Origin: Candidatus Rokuibacteriota bacterium
Lineage (GTDB): Bacteria > JAUVQV01
Length of the DNA stretch: 6,610 nt
Reading direction: 5' to 3'
Assembly (NCBI GenBank): GCA_030597995.1
Contig: JAUVQV010000049.1
Location: forward strand, 1-6,610
Part shown: one piece after another, positions 5,690 through 6,610 of the stretch
Layout of the letters: the number at the start of each line of letters is the position of its first letter
How positions within the stretch are numbered: position 1 is the first letter of the stretch
The notes under the pieces: generated by a model
Database searches by the model: none
Seen by the model: the letters and a program-made list of their open reading frames with translations, nothing else
What the model was told of the DNA's origin: nothing
Program-made: the position numbers and the translations under genes

Positions 5690-6610
5690 TTACCCCCCGC
5701 CATAACCACACACCCGATACCTGGATTCGACACTGTCAACCTCTTCCGCCATCCTTTTGTGGCCCCACCCCTTCCTCGAGGCCATGACCGCGGCGCACTT
5801 TTCAAGGGCGGCCCGGCCGGGGTGGCCGAAAGCTCCAAGCCCGGTGCGACGGAAGACAATGTCAGCGAGACTTTGCGCCATCTCCTTGTCCGTCCCGTAG
5901 AGCACCTCGGCCGCCACCGTAGGTTGCCCCGGCGTGATTCGTTCTCCCAGGGACCGGTCCTCCTCCAGGTACCTCGTCACTTCGCGGTACCTGGCACCGT
6001 AGCGTGACCTCAAGTGTTCCAGGACTCCGGCCTCCAGGCCGGCGCCTGCGCGCGGATCTTTTTCCCCTTCCCCGCCACCTCCGAGGGGAGGCTCGGAGGA
6101 AAGTACTGCGATTTTCCGCCGAAGTTTCGTGGCTGCCAGCCCGATGGCTTTCTCGGCCACCTGATACGCGGTGGTATATTTCACCCCGTTGATTCCGATC
6201 AAGCCGCTCAGGCCCTTCTCCCTCCCGAAGTCATAAATCCTCGAGCTTCTCAGCAAACTCCGGGCGTCACCAGTGACCGCACCATGTGGTGCCGCCGGCA
6301 GAAGCCCGGCATGAGAAAACTTCACTTCGTCACACCTCAACTCAGCGGCCGGATAGACCCTGTTTGCCTCGTCCACCATCTCCTTGATATCCTGCTCGGT
6401 GATAGAGCACTCCTCCGGGGGGCCCTCATGCTTCACATACCTGGTGCCGAACATCGTCCCCCCCCGCCAGGGGACGAAGAAATACATCTGCCTACCACTC
6501 CCGGAGAGAGCGACCGCATGGCGGTCGAAGAGCGCCCTTCGGACCACGATGTTTGTCGCCTTGACCCACCCCAGTGAGGGAGCGCTCATTCCACCCTGCC
6601 CCGGCAATGA
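5690..6610 (-). CDS. glpD: Glycerol-3-phosphate dehydrogenase, GlpD-like, C-terminal part (cut by window edge)
   Basis: The frame is open to the right edge, so about 306 C-terminal residues are seen of a protein usually about 500-560 long; the N-terminal FAD-binding Rossmann part lies outside. The visible part oxidises glycerol 3-phosphate to dihydroxyacetone phosphate in the family, passing electrons to quinone at the inner membrane. Diagnostic pieces, numbered from the TTG codon at 6607, are LGWVKATNIVV (13-23), the substrate-domain strand MYFFVPWRGGTMFGTRY (41-57), and GLIGINGVKYTTA (135-147), the C-terminal FAD-contact block. A helical DAO_C domain follows to the end, with EVLYG and AFGHPGRAALEK. 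No cysteine-rich iron-sulfur domain follows, which favours GlpD over anaerobic GlpA. The spacer between the domains (about 172-188) is rich in Gly, Glu and Pro. The stop TAA is 12 nt before the SGNH hydrolase GTG. Confidence 0.85.
   Translation of the reverse strand, partial: SLPGQGGMSAPSLGWVKATNIVVRRALFDRHAVALSGSGRQMYFFVPWRGGTMFGTRYVKHEGPPEECSITEQDIKEMVDEANRVYPAAELRCDEVKFSHAGLLPAAPHGAVTGDARSLLRSSRIYDFGREKGLSGLIGINGVKYTTAYQVAEKAIGLAATKLRRKIAVLSSEPPLGGGGEGEKDPRAGAGLEAGVLEHLRSRYGARYREVTRYLEEDRSLGERITPGQPTVAAEVLYGTDKEMAQSLADIVFRRTGLGAFGHPGRAALEKCAAVMASRKGWGHKRMAEEVDSVESRYRVCGYGGG

Overview
All the genes I can support in this window lie on the minus strand, so transcription runs from right to left. 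The coding DNA is GC-rich. There are two lipoprotein signal peptides, a glycerol-3-phosphate dehydrogenase of the respiratory GlpD type and a CRP-type operator. Together these suggest a GC-rich Gram-negative bacterium, possibly a deltaproteobacterial-type lineage or an uncultured candidate phylum. The sequence alone does not fix the taxon. No tRNA, rRNA, CRISPR array, transposase, toxin-antitoxin pair or phage gene was seen.

Layout from right to left (order of transcription). (1) The C-terminal part of a GlpD-like FAD-dependent glycerol-3-phosphate dehydrogenase, cut by the right edge (5690-6610). (2) A small SGNH/GDSL-family hydrolase lipoprotein, 12 nt after the dehydrogenase stop and in the same frame (4979-5677, probable real start at 5632). 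(3) A palindromic repeat, copy B (4827-4970). (4) A three-gene peptide/nickel-type ABC importer operon: substrate-binding lipoprotein (3232-4767), DppB-type permease (2321-3235) and DppC-type permease (1512-2324). Its genes are joined by GTGA and ATGA overlaps. No ATPase genes follow, so the importer must borrow ATPases encoded elsewhere. (5) An intergenic region with a perfect CRP-type site, TGTGA-N6-TCACA, placed exactly where a class II activator site would sit relative to a TATTTT -10 element. (6) A 182-residue protein with two tandem ComFB-like domains, each carrying CxCxxC and an ALN-x-x-PP-x-Y motif (822-1370). (7) Palindromic repeat copy A (679-824). (8) A stand-alone PPC/DUF296-domain protein (55-498). 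(9) The end of a third, divergent element that shares the repeat terminus (about 41-58).

The genes do not form one obvious pathway. The most interesting signals are the two-domain ComFB-like protein behind a likely CRP-class promoter, and a non-autonomous MITE-like palindrome of about 145 bp. Copies or ends of it sit just 3' of three different genes. In two cases its conserved CTAA terminus supplies the gene's TAA stop codon. I found no convincing multi-gene system that is new to science; the rest is ordinary metabolic and transport content.
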